From CAZJNX01 sp964547415 (GTDB lineage: Bacteria; Pseudomonadota; Alphaproteobacteria; Rhizobiales; Amorphaceae): a stretch of DNA of 28,357 bases. Position numbers and translations under genes: made by a program. Positions 1 to 7,845 of the stretch are shown in pieces (positions within the stretch are counted from its first letter, which is position 1; each line of letters opens with the position of its first letter). The notes under the pieces were generated by a model. That model saw only the letters and a program-made list of their open reading frames with translations. It was not told the DNA's origin and searched no databases. The stretch spans positions 1 through 28,357 of the forward strand of contig CAZJNX010000027.1 in the NCBI GenBank assembly GCA_964547415.1, given 5' to 3'.

Positions 1-219
1 ATCCGCATGGAGCCCGCCCTGGAGAAGGCCGGGGTGCCGGCGAGGATGCTCCTCCAGGTCCACGACGAGCTTCTCTTCGAGGTGCCGGAGGAGGCGGCGG
101 ACGAGGCGATCCCGGTGATCCGGGACGTGATGCAGGGCGCCGCGCTGCCGGCCGTCGATCTCGCCGTCCCGATCGACGTGGAGGCCCGCGCGGGCGTCAG
201 CTGGGCCGACGCCCACTGA
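1..219 (+). CDS. polA: DNA polymerase I, C-terminal fragment
   Basis: This is the last 72 codons of DNA polymerase I, cut by the window edge. The enzyme fills gaps during Okazaki-fragment maturation and excision repair in the cytoplasm. The visible part contains polymerase motif C (LLQVHDELLFEV), whose His-Asp-Glu provides one of the two catalytic metal-binding carboxylates. It is followed by the usual short helical C-terminus, here ending in SWADAH. The reading frame is open from base 1 to a TGA at 217-219. The identity is clear from motif C; nothing can be said of the exonuclease domains, which lie outside the window. Confidence 0.95.
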   Translation: MRMEPALEKAGVPARMLLQVHDELLFEVPEEAADEAIPVIRDVMQGAALPAVDLAVPIDVEARAGVSWADAH

Positions 220-301
220 CCGGCGACTGGCGGGCCCGCCCCCCGTGCCTTATGTTGAGCGGGACGGTAGACTTCTGCGCGAGGCAAGGATTCGCCCGAC
301 G

Positions 302-649
302 ATGGCACCGACCGCCCTCACCGACCGCAGCTTCGACCGCGGGCTTGCCCGCGCCGCCCTCGCGCTGTTCGCGGCGGCGCGGCGGGCCGCGCTTGCGGAC
401 GCGGCACCCGTTCGCCCCCTCGTCGCCGGTGCGGGCGACCTCGAGCGGGACCTTCGGGCGGTGGCCGGCCGGCTCGGCAAGGGCGAGGCCGAGGTGACGG
501 CCGGGGACGTGCGCGCCCTCGCCCTCACCGGCGGCGCCGGGGCGGCTGGCGCGGCGACGCGCGCTGGCGGCACGGGCCGCTGGAAGTCCATGCCCGACGC
601 CCTCAGCGACTTCCGCCGCACCCTCCGCAAGGTGAGCGCCGGCGCGTGA
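302..649 (+). CDS. Hypothetical protein, 115 aa
   Basis: I do not recognise this protein. It is small, Ala/Arg-rich and mostly predicted helical, with no signal peptide, membrane segment or catalytic motif. Third codon positions are strongly G/C biased, as in the confirmed genes nearby, which supports real coding. I chose the ATG at 302, which has a purine-rich GAGGCAAGGA about 11 bases upstream. A GTG at 245 in the same frame would add 19 residues but has no better ribosome site. It begins 82 bp after polA on the same strand and ends 4 bp before the next gene, so the two are probably co-transcribed. Confidence 0.6.
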   Translation: MAPTALTDRSFDRGLARAALALFAAARRAALADAAPVRPLVAGAGDLERDLRAVAGRLGKGEAEVTAGDVRALALTGGAGAAGAATRAGGTGRWKSMPDALSDFRRTLRKVSAGA

Positions 650-653
650 GCGG

Positions 654-1610
654 GTGAGCGGGGCCGACACGGGGCCCGCGCCCCCGGGCGATCCCCACGA
701 GATCGACGTCCTCGAGGCGATCGACGCCTTCTTCCAGGCCCCGGCCCCGGGCGTACCGGCCAACGCCGACGTGGTGCTCGCCGTCGTGCGCGACTACCGG
801 GACGTCTCGCCGAGCGACGTCGCGGACATCGACCGCCGCCTCCTCGCCTCCCGCGGCGCCCTCTACGGCACCCTCGGTGCCTTCGTCTTCGAGCCGGCGC
901 TCCCGGCCCCGCTGGTGGAGGCGGTGGCCCTCGAGTTCGGCGCGCCCGACGCGCCGCGGCCGCGCGGCGTGTCGCTCGGGGCCCACAGGCGCGCCGAGCG
1001 GGCGCGGGCGGCCGAGGCCGTCGCCGCCCTCGGGGAGGGGGACCGGCTGATCCTCGCCCTCGCCCTCGTCTACCGCCGCTTCCTGCGCTACCAGCTGGAA
1101 CTCGCGAGCGAGGCCGTCCGCCGCCTGTCCGCCCGGCTCGACCCGTACCTTTCCCTCGTCCACCCGCGCCGTCTCGCCGATCCGTCCCTCCACGGGGCCC
1201 GCAGCGCCTTCCGCATCGCCGCCGACCTCGAGGCGGCGACGGCCGACATCGCCGCCAAGCTCGGCCGGGCCGACACGCTCCACGGCCGGCTCCGGGCGGA
1301 CCTTCCGGCGTTCATCGCGATGCTCCGCGGGCCGGAGCGGCTCGACCTGGTGGAGGCGCTCGTGGACGAGCCGTGGGCCCACCGCTTCGAAGGGGTCGCC
1401 GCCGACGTCGCCGTCCTCAACGACCACCTGCGCCACGCCTCGGAGATGATCGAGACGGTGCGCGCGGCGCGGCGGGACCGCTGGCGCCTGCAGGCGGCGG
1501 TGGGGTCGGTGGCGGTCGCCGTGGTGGCGGCGGCGCTCAACTCGGTGCTGCGCGACCCGGAGGGGCTGATGCGCCTCGTCAGGGGCGTGGGCGCCCTTCT
1601 GCCGTGGTGA
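654..1610 (+). CDS. Hypothetical protein with C-terminal membrane anchor, 318 aa
   Basis: I do not recognise this family. The protein starts at a GTG 4 bp after the preceding stop. Residues 1 to about 275 are hydrophilic and rich in Ala, Arg, Asp and Leu, with long stretches compatible with helical bundles (for example around residues 100-165). A single strongly hydrophobic segment near residues 281-298 (VGSVAVAVVAAALNSVL) follows a basic run, then a short tail ends in LLPW. That is the layout of a tail-anchored or single-pass protein with its bulk in the cytoplasm. There is no N-terminal signal. It converges on proV, with only 6 bp between the stops. Codon bias supports real coding; function is unknown. 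Confidence 0.75.
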   Translation: MSGADTGPAPPGDPHEIDVLEAIDAFFQAPAPGVPANADVVLAVVRDYRDVSPSDVADIDRRLLASRGALYGTLGAFVFEPALPAPLVEAVALEFGAPDAPRPRGVSLGAHRRAERARAAEAVAALGEGDRLILALALVYRRFLRYQLELASEAVRRLSARLDPYLSLVHPRRLADPSLHGARSAFRIAADLEAATADIAAKLGRADTLHGRLRADLPAFIAMLRGPERLDLVEALVDEPWAHRFEGVAADVAVLNDHLRHASEMIETVRAARRDRWRLQAAVGSVAVAVVAAALNSVLRDPEGLMRLVRGVGALLPW

Positions 1611-1616
1611 GCGCCG

Positions 1617-2966
1617 TCAGCCGCTCACCACCCGCTTTTCCTCCACGCGGCTGTGGGGCGGCACGTCGGCGGCCGGATGGTGGCCGTCCGCGTCCGGGTG
1701 GGCGGGCTCGATCTTGGCTGTCCGCTCCGTCGGGGCGCCGTCGGCGGGCGCGCCGTCCTCGAGCGGCGGGGCCTCGTCGGCGCGGCGCATGATCGCCTCG
1801 ATGGCGCTCTGGCGGGACAGGGCCCCGACGATCCGCCCCTCCTCGTCCACGACCGCGACGGGCACCTCGCTCTCCGCCACCTCGGGGAGGGCGTCGGCGA
1901 GGATCGTGTCGGCGCCCACCTGCACCACGGGGGCGAGGTGGTCCGGGTTCTGCCAGAACGCGCCGTCCTCGTCCCGGTGGCGGGCGAAGCGGGTGGGCGA
2001 GATGGCGCCACGGGGCTGTCCGTCCGCGTCCACCACGAAGACGGGCACCGTGCGCTCGCCGTCGAAGTGGGGGGCGATCGCCTCGGCGGTGACGGCGTGG
2101 TGGGGGAGGGTGGGCGCGGCGCGGGCGGCGGCCGCCACCGTGATGACGCGGCTCCTGTCCACGTCGCGCACGAAGCGCTCCACGTAGTCGTCCGCGGGGT
2201 GGATCAGGATTTCTTCCGGCGTACCCACCTGGCTGAGGCTGCCGTCGTAGAGGATGGCGATGGTGTCGCCGATCCGGAGCGCCTCGTCGAGGTCGTGGGT
2301 GATGAAGACGATGGTCTTCTTCAATTCCCTCTGGAGATCGGCGAGCTGGGCCTGCATGTCGTGGCGGATCAGCGGGTCGAGGGCGGAGAAGGCCTCGTCC
2401 ATGAGGAGGATCTCCGCGTCCGTCGCGAGCGCCCGGGCAAGGCCGACGCGCTGCTGCATGCCGCCCGACAGCTGGCGCGGATACTGGTTCTCGAAGCCGG
2501 CAAGGCCGACGACCTCCACCTGGCGCATCGCCCGCTCGCGGGCCTCATCGCGCCTGACGCCCGCAAAGCGCAGGCCCGCGGCCACGTTGTCGAGGACGGT
2601 CTTGTGGGGCAGGAGCGCGAAGCGCTGGAAAACCATGGAGATGCGGTGGCGCCTGAGGTCGCGGAGCTCGCGGGAGGAGAGCGTCAGGATGTCCGTCTCG
2701 TCGAACAGGATCCGCCCCGAGGTCGGCTCGATCAGGCGGTTGATGTGCCGGATGAGCGTGGACTTGCCCGACCCCGACAGCCCCATCACCACGAAGGTCT
2801 GCCCTTCCGGGATGTCGAGGGAGACGTTGCGCAGGCCGACGACGTGGCCCGTCTCCTCCATGATCTCCGTCTTCGACTTTTCGGTATCGAGGAGGGGGAC
2901 GATGCTCTTCGGGTCGGGCCCGAAGATCTTGGAGACCTTCTCGAGCCGGATCTTGGGGGTGCTCAA
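1617..2966 (-). CDS. proV: Glycine betaine/proline-type ABC transporter ATPase with CBS domains
   Basis: Cytoplasmic ATPase of a quaternary-amine importer (ProV/OpuAA family), 449 aa. Visible motifs are Walker A GLSGSGKS (residues 62-69), Q-loop Q114, signature LSGGM (166-170), Walker B ILLMDE (186-191) and an H-loop His in FITHD near 224. Two CBS repeats fill about 275-395, as in OpuA-type ATPases where this region senses ionic strength. After them comes a tail of about 50 residues rich in Asp/Glu, Pro and His. The start is a TTG at 2966 with GGAGG 6 bases upstream; the next in-frame ATG (residue 36) would cut into the conserved N-terminus. It is the last gene of a proX-proW-proV operon. Substrate (betaine, choline or proline betaine) cannot be fixed from the ATPase. 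Confidence 0.95.
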   Translation of the reverse strand: MSTPKIRLEKVSKIFGPDPKSIVPLLDTEKSKTEIMEETGHVVGLRNVSLDIPEGQTFVVMGLSGSGKSTLIRHINRLIEPTSGRILFDETDILTLSSRELRDLRRHRISMVFQRFALLPHKTVLDNVAAGLRFAGVRRDEARERAMRQVEVVGLAGFENQYPRQLSGGMQQRVGLARALATDAEILLMDEAFSALDPLIRHDMQAQLADLQRELKKTIVFITHDLDEALRIGDTIAILYDGSLSQVGTPEEILIHPADDYVERFVRDVDRSRVITVAAAARAAPTLPHHAVTAEAIAPHFDGERTVPVFVVDADGQPRGAISPTRFARHRDEDGAFWQNPDHLAPVVQVGADTILADALPEVAESEVPVAVVDEEGRIVGALSRQSAIEAIMRRADEAPPLEDGAPADGAPTERTAKIEPAHPDADGHHPAADVPPHSRVEEKRVVSG

Positions 2967-2972
2967 GGGGAG

Positions 2973-2977
2973 CCTCC
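2973..2977 (-). promoter_or_regulatory. Ribosome binding site deciding the TTG start of proV
   Basis: On the minus strand GGAGG lies 6 bases before a TTG codon (2964-2966). It sits between the proW stop and the proV body, and no ATG or GTG at a suitable distance competes. This supports TTG initiation. Confidence 0.7.
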
Positions 2978-2978
2978 G

Positions 2979-3854
2979 TCAGTTGCCGCCCGATTCCAGG
3001 TGGCGCTGGACGCGCTTGCCGTAGGCCTGGGCCATGCGGTCGAAGATGATGGCGAGGAAGACGATGCCGATGCCCGCCAGCAGCCCGCGCGAGACCTCGA
3101 GGCGCTGGATGCCCTGAAGCACCTGCAGGCCGAGGCCGCCCGCCCCGATCATGGAGGCGATCACCACCATGGACAGCGCCATCATGGTGGTCTGGTTGAT
3201 GCCGGCCATGATGGTGGGAAGCGCCAGCGGCAGCTGCACGGAAAAGAGCTTCTGCAGGGGCGTCGCCCCGAAGGCGGAGACGGCCTCGATCACCTCCGGG
3301 TCCACCTGGCGGATGCCGAGGTTGGTGAGGCGGATCACCGGCGGCACGGCGAACACGATGGTGGCGAGGAGCGCGGGGATCTTGCCCGGCCCGAACAGCA
3401 TCACGAACGGGATCAGGTAGACGAAGATCGGCAGCGTCTGCATGACGTCGAGGACGGGCAGCATGGCCGACTGCAGGCGGTTCGAGAACGACATGGCGAT
3501 CCCGAGCGGAAGGCCGATGACGACGGCGAGGATCGTCGCCGTCAGCATGAGCGCGATGGTCTCCATCGCGGGCTCCCACAGGCCGAACAGGCCCGTCAGG
3601 AACAGCATGACGGCAACGCCGACGCTGAGCTTCCAGCTGCGCGTCGCCGCCCACGCGAGGGCCGCCGCGAGCGGGATCAGGATGAACCAGGGGACGAACA
3701 GGAGCCCGTCCTCGATGGCGTTGAGAAGCCTCAGGACCGGCAGGAAGGCGATTTCTAGCGCCTCGCCGTAGTCGATGACGATCTGGGTGAACCAGTCGTC
3801 GACGGCGATCCGGACGGCGCGGGTGTCGATGAGTTCCGGAAAGCCGTTCGCCAT
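2979..3854 (-). CDS. proW: Glycine betaine/proline-type ABC transporter permease
   Basis: Inner-membrane permease of the same importer, 291 aa, ProW/OpuAB family. The N-terminal part (about residues 1-50) is hydrophilic with amphipathic stretches. It is followed by roughly six to seven hydrophobic helices. The EAA loop that docks on ProV is visible as EAVSAFGATPLQKLFSVQLP (about residues 190-209), followed by the glycine-rich SMIGAGGLG typical of the family. The ATG at 3854 gives the normal family length. It is 12 bp upstream of proV and about 110 bp downstream of proX, a gap that carries a strong hairpin. Confidence 0.95.
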   Translation of the reverse strand: MANGFPELIDTRAVRIAVDDWFTQIVIDYGEALEIAFLPVLRLLNAIEDGLLFVPWFILIPLAAALAWAATRSWKLSVGVAVMLFLTGLFGLWEPAMETIALMLTATILAVVIGLPLGIAMSFSNRLQSAMLPVLDVMQTLPIFVYLIPFVMLFGPGKIPALLATIVFAVPPVIRLTNLGIRQVDPEVIEAVSAFGATPLQKLFSVQLPLALPTIMAGINQTTMMALSMVVIASMIGAGGLGLQVLQGIQRLEVSRGLLAGIGIVFLAIIFDRMAQAYGKRVQRHLESGGN

Positions 3855-3929
3855 GGCGTCTCGCTCCGTTCAGGCCCGTGGCTGAAAAGGGTGATCGCAC
3901 AGCCGATGCAAGGCGCGCGCCGCAAGGGG

Positions 3930-3958
3930 CGCCCCCGGCCGCAGGGCGGCCGGGGGCG
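3930..3958 (-). promoter_or_regulatory. Intercistronic hairpin between proX and proW
   Basis: A perfect 11-bp inverted repeat with a 7-base loop (arms 3930-3940 and 3948-3958) lies 7 bases past the proX stop and before proW. There is no T-run after it on the minus strand, so it is more likely a 3'-end stabiliser or partial attenuator than a full terminator. Such hairpins commonly let a binding protein be made in excess over its permease and ATPase; that role is inferred here. Confidence 0.65.
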
Positions 3959-3965
3959 GAAGGCG

Positions 3966-4985
3966 TCAGGACAGGCTCGCCTTGATGCTCTCGGCGGCGT
4001 CGGCCGGGACCCAGCCGGTCCACACGTCCTCGAAGTTCTTCAGGAAGTACTCGGCCGTCTCCTCCGGGCTCGCGGAGTTCTCGTCACCCCAGGCGAGGAC
4101 CTGGTTCACCACCTCGTTCGGGATGGTCATCTTGGAAAGGAACTCGGCCGGGGCCGGCGCCTTGTCCTTCAGCTCGGTGACGACCGCGACCACGACCTCG
4201 CCGGGCTTCCAGCCGGTCACCTGCGGGTTCTCGCATTCAGGGTCCGTCAGGCACTCGAACTTGTCGGCTTCGAATTCGGGCATCTCGAGGCGCACGAGGT
4301 CGTAGCGGCCGATCACCGCCGTCGGGCCCCAGTAGTAGGCGACCACCGGCTCCTGCCGCGTCACCTTGCGGGCGATCGAGGCCTTCAGGTTGGCGCCCGA
4401 GCCGGGCGAGAACAGCTCGTAGTGTTCGCCGAGGTTCAGCGCCTCGAACAGGTTGTTGGTGATGATCTCGCAGCCCCAGCCCGGCGGGCAGCCGTAGAAG
4501 CGGCCCTCGTCGGGGTTGGTGCGCTCGGTGAAGATCTCCCAGTGGTCGGCGAGGTCGGTCACCGACTTCAGCTCAGGGTTGGCCTCGGCGACGTAGCTCG
4601 GGATCCACCAGCCCTCGAGGCCGCCCGAGCCGAAGATGTCGCTCGCCTTGTAGACGTTGCCCTTCTCCTGGATGTCGTTCCAGATGGATTCGGCCGTCGA
4701 GACCCACAGCTCGGGCGCGATGTGCGGCTCGCTCTTCGTCAGCATCGAGGTGGCGGTGGGCACCGTGTCGCCCGGCACGACCTCCACGTCGCAGCCGTAG
4801 CCCTCCTCCAGCACGGTCTCGGTCACGTAGGCGAGCATGCCCGCCGACAGCCAGGTCATCTCCGCGACGGTGATCGTCTCGTCCGTGCCGCACTCGGCGG
4901 CCTTGGCGGGCGCGGGGGCGGCGAGAAGCGCCGCGCCGAGCCCGAGCGCGCCGGCGGCGGCGAGCGTTCCTCTGATCGTCGTCAT
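3966..4985 (-). CDS. proX: Glycine betaine/choline-type ABC transporter substrate-binding protein
   Basis: Periplasmic substrate-binding protein (OpuAC/ProX family), 339 aa from the ATG at 4985. That ATG has AGAGGAAG just upstream; an upstream in-frame start at 5015 would put ten hydrophilic residues before the signal. Residues 1-29 form a signal peptide with a long Ala/Leu/Gly core and an AKA-type cleavage site. The mature part carries several Trp/Tyr motifs typical of quaternary-ammonium binding (TWLSAGM, ELWVSTAES, GWWIPSYV, AYYWGPTAV), which supply the aromatic cage in this family. Paired Cys in the GCPPGWGCE segment and in FECLTDPECEN may form disulfides. It is the first gene of the operon. 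Betaine and choline relatives (ProX, ChoX) cannot be separated by eye. Confidence 0.93.
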   Translation of the reverse strand: MTTIRGTLAAAGALGLGAALLAAPAPAKAAECGTDETITVAEMTWLSAGMLAYVTETVLEEGYGCDVEVVPGDTVPTATSMLTKSEPHIAPELWVSTAESIWNDIQEKGNVYKASDIFGSGGLEGWWIPSYVAEANPELKSVTDLADHWEIFTERTNPDEGRFYGCPPGWGCEIITNNLFEALNLGEHYELFSPGSGANLKASIARKVTRQEPVVAYYWGPTAVIGRYDLVRLEMPEFEADKFECLTDPECENPQVTGWKPGEVVVAVVTELKDKAPAPAEFLSKMTIPNEVVNQVLAWGDENSASPEETAEYFLKNFEDVWTGWVPADAAESIKASLS

Positions 4986-5161
4986 CTGCTTCCTCTCCTT
5001 CGCGAGGCTGGACATCGCATGACGACGCGCAACAAGGGCCGCGTGCGCCGGCGGCCCCCCGCCGACGCGCCGGCCCGATAACGCGTCAGGCGACGAGCCT
5101 GCTGCGTGGGCGCCCGAGAGTCAAACCGCCGCCGCGCGGCCGAGGGGCGCGGGCCTCACCG

Positions 5162-6184
5162 TCAGCGTGCGAACGCCTCGATCCTCTCCACCAGCGAGCG
5201 GGCGGGGAAGACGCCCTCCCCGGCGATCCGCCGCCGGTTGGCGCGGCGGCGGCTGCCGGGCACGCGGGTGCCTTCCTCGGTGGAGACGGCGGCGAGGAGG
5301 TCCTCGATCCGCCCGGCGAAGGCGCCGCCGGAGAAGGCGTCCGGGTCGAGGGCGATGAAGAACTGGCCCGTCCGCGGCGGTCCGCCCACGGTGCCGGAAA
5401 AGGGGCTCGCGTCCTTGCCGAGCGTGGCGCCGGCCATGGCCGCGGCGAAGACCTCCACCATCAGCCCGGTACCGAATCCCTTGTAGCCGCCAGCGGGCGC
5501 CATGGAGCCCTTCAGCGCCGCCGCCGGGTCCGTCGTGGGGTTGCCGTCCGCGTCGAGGGCCCAGTGGTCGGGGATCGTCCCGCCCTCCCGGGCGCGCAGC
5601 ATGATCTCCGACTTCGCCACCACGCTCGCCGACTGGTCGATGAGGAGCGCGGCCCCGCCCGCCCCGTCGGGGACGGCGAGGGCGAACGGGTTGGTGCCGA
5701 TCACGGGCTTGCGCCCGCCGACGGGGGCGATGGAGGCGGGCGCGTTGGTGAAGCCGAGTGCCGTCAGCCCCGCCCCGGCGAGCCGCTCCACGTGGTGGCC
5801 GAGGACGCCGCAATTGTACGAGTTGAAGATCGCGGCGGCCGCCGTCCCGTTCGCCCGCGCGGCCGGCACGAGCGCGGCGAAGGCCACGTCGATCGCCGGG
5901 TGGGCGAAGCCCGAGCCCGCGTCCACCCGGACGGCGCCCGGCCGCGTCGTCTCCACCGCCGGCACCGCCGCCCCGTCCACCTTCCCGCAGGCGAGGTGCT
6001 CGCAGTAGACCGGGACGTAGAGGAGACCGTGGCTCTTGATGCCGTCCGCCTCCGCCGCGCGGACCGCCCGCGCGAGGGGTCGGGCCTGCGCCTCGCTCGC
6101 CCCCGCGCCGGTGAGGGCGCGGAAGGCGAGGTCCTCCACCGCCTCCAGCGAAAGGTGGGTCGTGTCGTCGGTCCCGTCGGCCAT
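5162..6184 (-). CDS. Malate/L-lactate/ureidoglycolate-type NAD(P)-dependent dehydrogenase
   Basis: Cytoplasmic oxidoreductase of the Ldh_2 family (malate/L-lactate/ureidoglycolate/sulfolactate dehydrogenases, distinct from the Rossmann-fold LDH/MDH), 340 aa. Family marks are SHG at residues 51-53, NSYNCGVLGH at 121-130 (substrate/active-site segment), GTNPFALAVP at 163-172, the Gly-rich PAGGYKGFG segment, and a C-terminal PGSRRR segment like the family's PGE-R. The ATG at 6184 has GAGGAGG upstream. It stands alone between the betaine importer and the divergent dipeptidase, with about 175 bp before proX. The family has changed substrate many times, so the actual hydroxy acid is not predictable. 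Confidence 0.88.
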   Translation of the reverse strand: MADGTDDTTHLSLEAVEDLAFRALTGAGASEAQARPLARAVRAAEADGIKSHGLLYVPVYCEHLACGKVDGAAVPAVETTRPGAVRVDAGSGFAHPAIDVAFAALVPAARANGTAAAAIFNSYNCGVLGHHVERLAGAGLTALGFTNAPASIAPVGGRKPVIGTNPFALAVPDGAGGAALLIDQSASVVAKSEIMLRAREGGTIPDHWALDADGNPTTDPAAALKGSMAPAGGYKGFGTGLMVEVFAAAMAGATLGKDASPFSGTVGGPPRTGQFFIALDPDAFSGGAFAGRIEDLLAAVSTEEGTRVPGSRRRANRRRIAGEGVFPARSLVERIEAFAR

Positions 6185-6332
6185 GTCCTCGTCCTCCTCA
6201 GCCCACCCGTTCGACCCGGAAAGGGACCGCGGGTCAACCGGCGGGGGGAGCGGCGCGCGGCGCTTTGCGCTTCCGTCCGCCCGCCCCGCGCTCTAGAGAC
6301 GAAGCGGACGGGACGAGGGAAGGGGGCGCGCC

Positions 6333-7385
6333 GTGCAGACGGTGTTCGACGGACACAACGACACCCTCCTGAAGCTGTGGCGGGCGGGCGACCTTTCCGG
6401 CAGCCGCTTCCTCGGGGGGGCGGGCAAGGGCCACGTCGACCTGCCGCGGGCGCGGGCGGGCGGCCTCATGGGCGGCTTCTTCGCGGTCTACGTGCCCGGG
6501 CCCGCGGACGGGGCGGCCCTCGGCTTCGCCGACGACGGGGGCGTCGTGGACTTCCCGCCCATCGACCCGGTGGACCCGGCGGAGGCGCGGCGCATCACCT
6601 TCGAGATGGCGGCGATCCTCCTCAGGATGGCCCGCACCCGGCCGGACGCCATCCGCGTGTGCCGCACCGTCGCCGAGATCGAGGCGGCGGAGGCGGCGGG
6701 CGCCATCGCCGCGATCCTGCACCTGGAGGGCGCGGAGGGAATCGGCACCGACCTCGGCGAGCTCGAGGTCCTTCACGCGGCGGGGCTGCGCTCCGTCGGG
6801 CCGGTCTGGTCGCGGCCCAACGCCTTCGGCACCGGGATCCCCTTCCGCTTTCCCGCAGACCCGGACGAGGGGCCGGGGCTCACGGACGCCGGCAAGAGGC
6901 TGGTGCTGGAGGCGAACCGGCTCGGCATCCTCGTCGACGTCTCCCACCTCAACGCCGCGGGCTTCCTCGACGTCGCGGCCCTCACCGACAGGCCGCTCGT
7001 CGCCACCCACTCCAACGCCCACGCCCTGTCGCCGTCGGCCCGCAACCTCACCGACCGGCAGCTCGCCACCATCGCCGAGACCCACGGGCTCGTCGGCCTC
7101 AACTTCGCCGTCCCGTTCCTGAGGGACGACGGGCGGCGCGTGTCCGACACGCCGCTGACGGCGTGCGTGCGCCACCTCGACCACCTGATCGAGCGGCTGG
7201 GGGAGACGGGCGTCGCCCTCGGCTCGGACTTCGACGGGGCGCTGATCCCGCGGGCCATCGGCGACGTGTCGGGGCTGCCGGCCCTCGTCGGCGCCATGCG
7301 CGAAGCGGGCTACGGGGAGCGGCTCATCGCCCGCATCTGCCGGGACAACTGGCTCGACGTCCTCCGCCGCACGCTCGGCGGCTGA
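6333..7385 (+). CDS. Membrane dipeptidase family (M19) metallohydrolase
   Basis: Zinc-dependent hydrolase of the renal dipeptidase family, 350 aa, probably cytoplasmic because there is no signal peptide. The binuclear metal site is complete: H8 and D10 (DGHND), E132 (HLEG), H205 (VSHL), H226 (THSN) and D299 (GSDFDG), matching the ligand order of human renal dipeptidase. It starts at a GTG with a purine-rich GAGGGAAGGGGG about 7 bases upstream. It is divergent from the dehydrogenase gene, with about 150 bp between them. Bacterial members cleave dipeptides (including some with D-residues) or related amides. As I recall, in pseudomonads a member lies near betaine-catabolism genes, which may matter given the betaine importer next door. 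Confidence 0.93.
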   Translation: MQTVFDGHNDTLLKLWRAGDLSGSRFLGGAGKGHVDLPRARAGGLMGGFFAVYVPGPADGAALGFADDGGVVDFPPIDPVDPAEARRITFEMAAILLRMARTRPDAIRVCRTVAEIEAAEAAGAIAAILHLEGAEGIGTDLGELEVLHAAGLRSVGPVWSRPNAFGTGIPFRFPADPDEGPGLTDAGKRLVLEANRLGILVDVSHLNAAGFLDVAALTDRPLVATHSNAHALSPSARNLTDRQLATIAETHGLVGLNFAVPFLRDDGRRVSDTPLTACVRHLDHLIERLGETGVALGSDFDGALIPRAIGDVSGLPALVGAMREAGYGERLIARICRDNWLDVLRRTLGG

Positions 7386-7649
7386 CGGGTCCGGGCGAGG
7401 ACGATCGGGGGCGGGCCTCTCTGCGACCCGCACGTCGCTCCCGCACGGGGCGCGGGTCCCGTCGATCCCCGCCTCCGGCTCTTCGGCCCTGACCCGGCCC
7501 GCGCCCGGCGCGGTTCTGGACGACTTGTCCGTAAGCCTGACGGTGGTCGCCGCCCCGGGGCAATTCCGGCGACCTGGACCGCGCCATCGACACCGGGTTC
7601 GCGGTCGACCGACACCCCGAGGAAAGGCGATGGCTACAACGCGAAATGC
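7386..7649. other. Non-coding stretch downstream of the dipeptidase gene
   Basis: No convincing gene. The short open frames here lack family resemblance and mostly overlap the tRNA. An imperfect long-loop inverted repeat (GACCCGC...GCGGGTC, around 7425-7460) is visible but has no T-run. Nothing else was recognised. Confidence 0.4.
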
Positions 7650-7676
7650 GAAAAGCCTGGCTTCATCGACAGCCAG
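7650..7676 (-). terminator. Probable intrinsic terminator of tRNA-Pro
   Basis: On the minus strand a 6-bp stem CTGGCT/AGCCAG (7671-7676 and 7657-7662) with an 8-base loop is followed by GCTTTTC, a short T-run. It lies 43 bases beyond the encoded CCA of the tRNA gene. Confidence 0.5.
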
Positions 7677-7719
7677 CGCACCCACCCTGACAAGGCGCGC
7701 CCCGCGCCTGCCCTCCTGC

Positions 7720-7796
7720 TGGTCGGGGCAGCAGGATTCGAACCTACGACCCCCGGTTCCCAAAACCGGTGCTCTACCAGGCTGAGCTATGCCCCG
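7720..7796 (-). tRNA. tRNA-Pro (anticodon UGG)
   Basis: A complete 77-nt cloverleaf on the minus strand. The acceptor stem is CGGGGCA (7796-7790) with TGCCCCG (7730-7724), discriminator A, and an encoded CCA at 7722-7720. The D-arm is GCTC/GAGC. The anticodon arm is CCGGT/ACCGG with a 7-base loop TTTGGGA, giving anticodon TGG (7762-7760). The T-arm contains GGTTCGAATCC. This tRNA reads proline CCN codons through the wobble U. All stems pair without mismatch. The gene faces away from alkB and appears to have its own promoter and terminator. Confidence 0.97.
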
Positions 7797-7807
7797 ACGG
7801 CTCCACG

Positions 7808-7836
7808 GTGCTACATCGGAGCGGGCCGGGCGGCAA
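7808..7836 (-). promoter_or_regulatory. Predicted sigma-70 promoter of tRNA-Pro
   Basis: On the minus strand TTGCCG (7831-7836) and TAGCAC (7808-7813) are separated by exactly 17 bases. The -10 box ends 11 bases before the mature tRNA 5' end, so a start about 7 bases after it would leave only a 4-5 base leader. Prediction by eye. Confidence 0.45.
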
Positions 7837-7845
7837 GGCTCCTCG

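Noticed and set aside
1653..3758. 701-codon open frame on the plus strand opposite proV and proW
   Set aside because: It lies antisense to two clearly recognisable transporter genes, and its translation is His/Arg/Asp-rich with no domain. It is a GC-bias shadow.
7525..7785. 86-codon plus-strand frame overlapping the tRNA
   Set aside because: Its C-terminal half is the antisense of tRNA-Pro, a common false gene call.
7386..7796. tRNA-Pro as an integration site for a mobile element
   Set aside because: No repeat of the tRNA 3' end, integrase gene or composition shift was seen on the downstream side.
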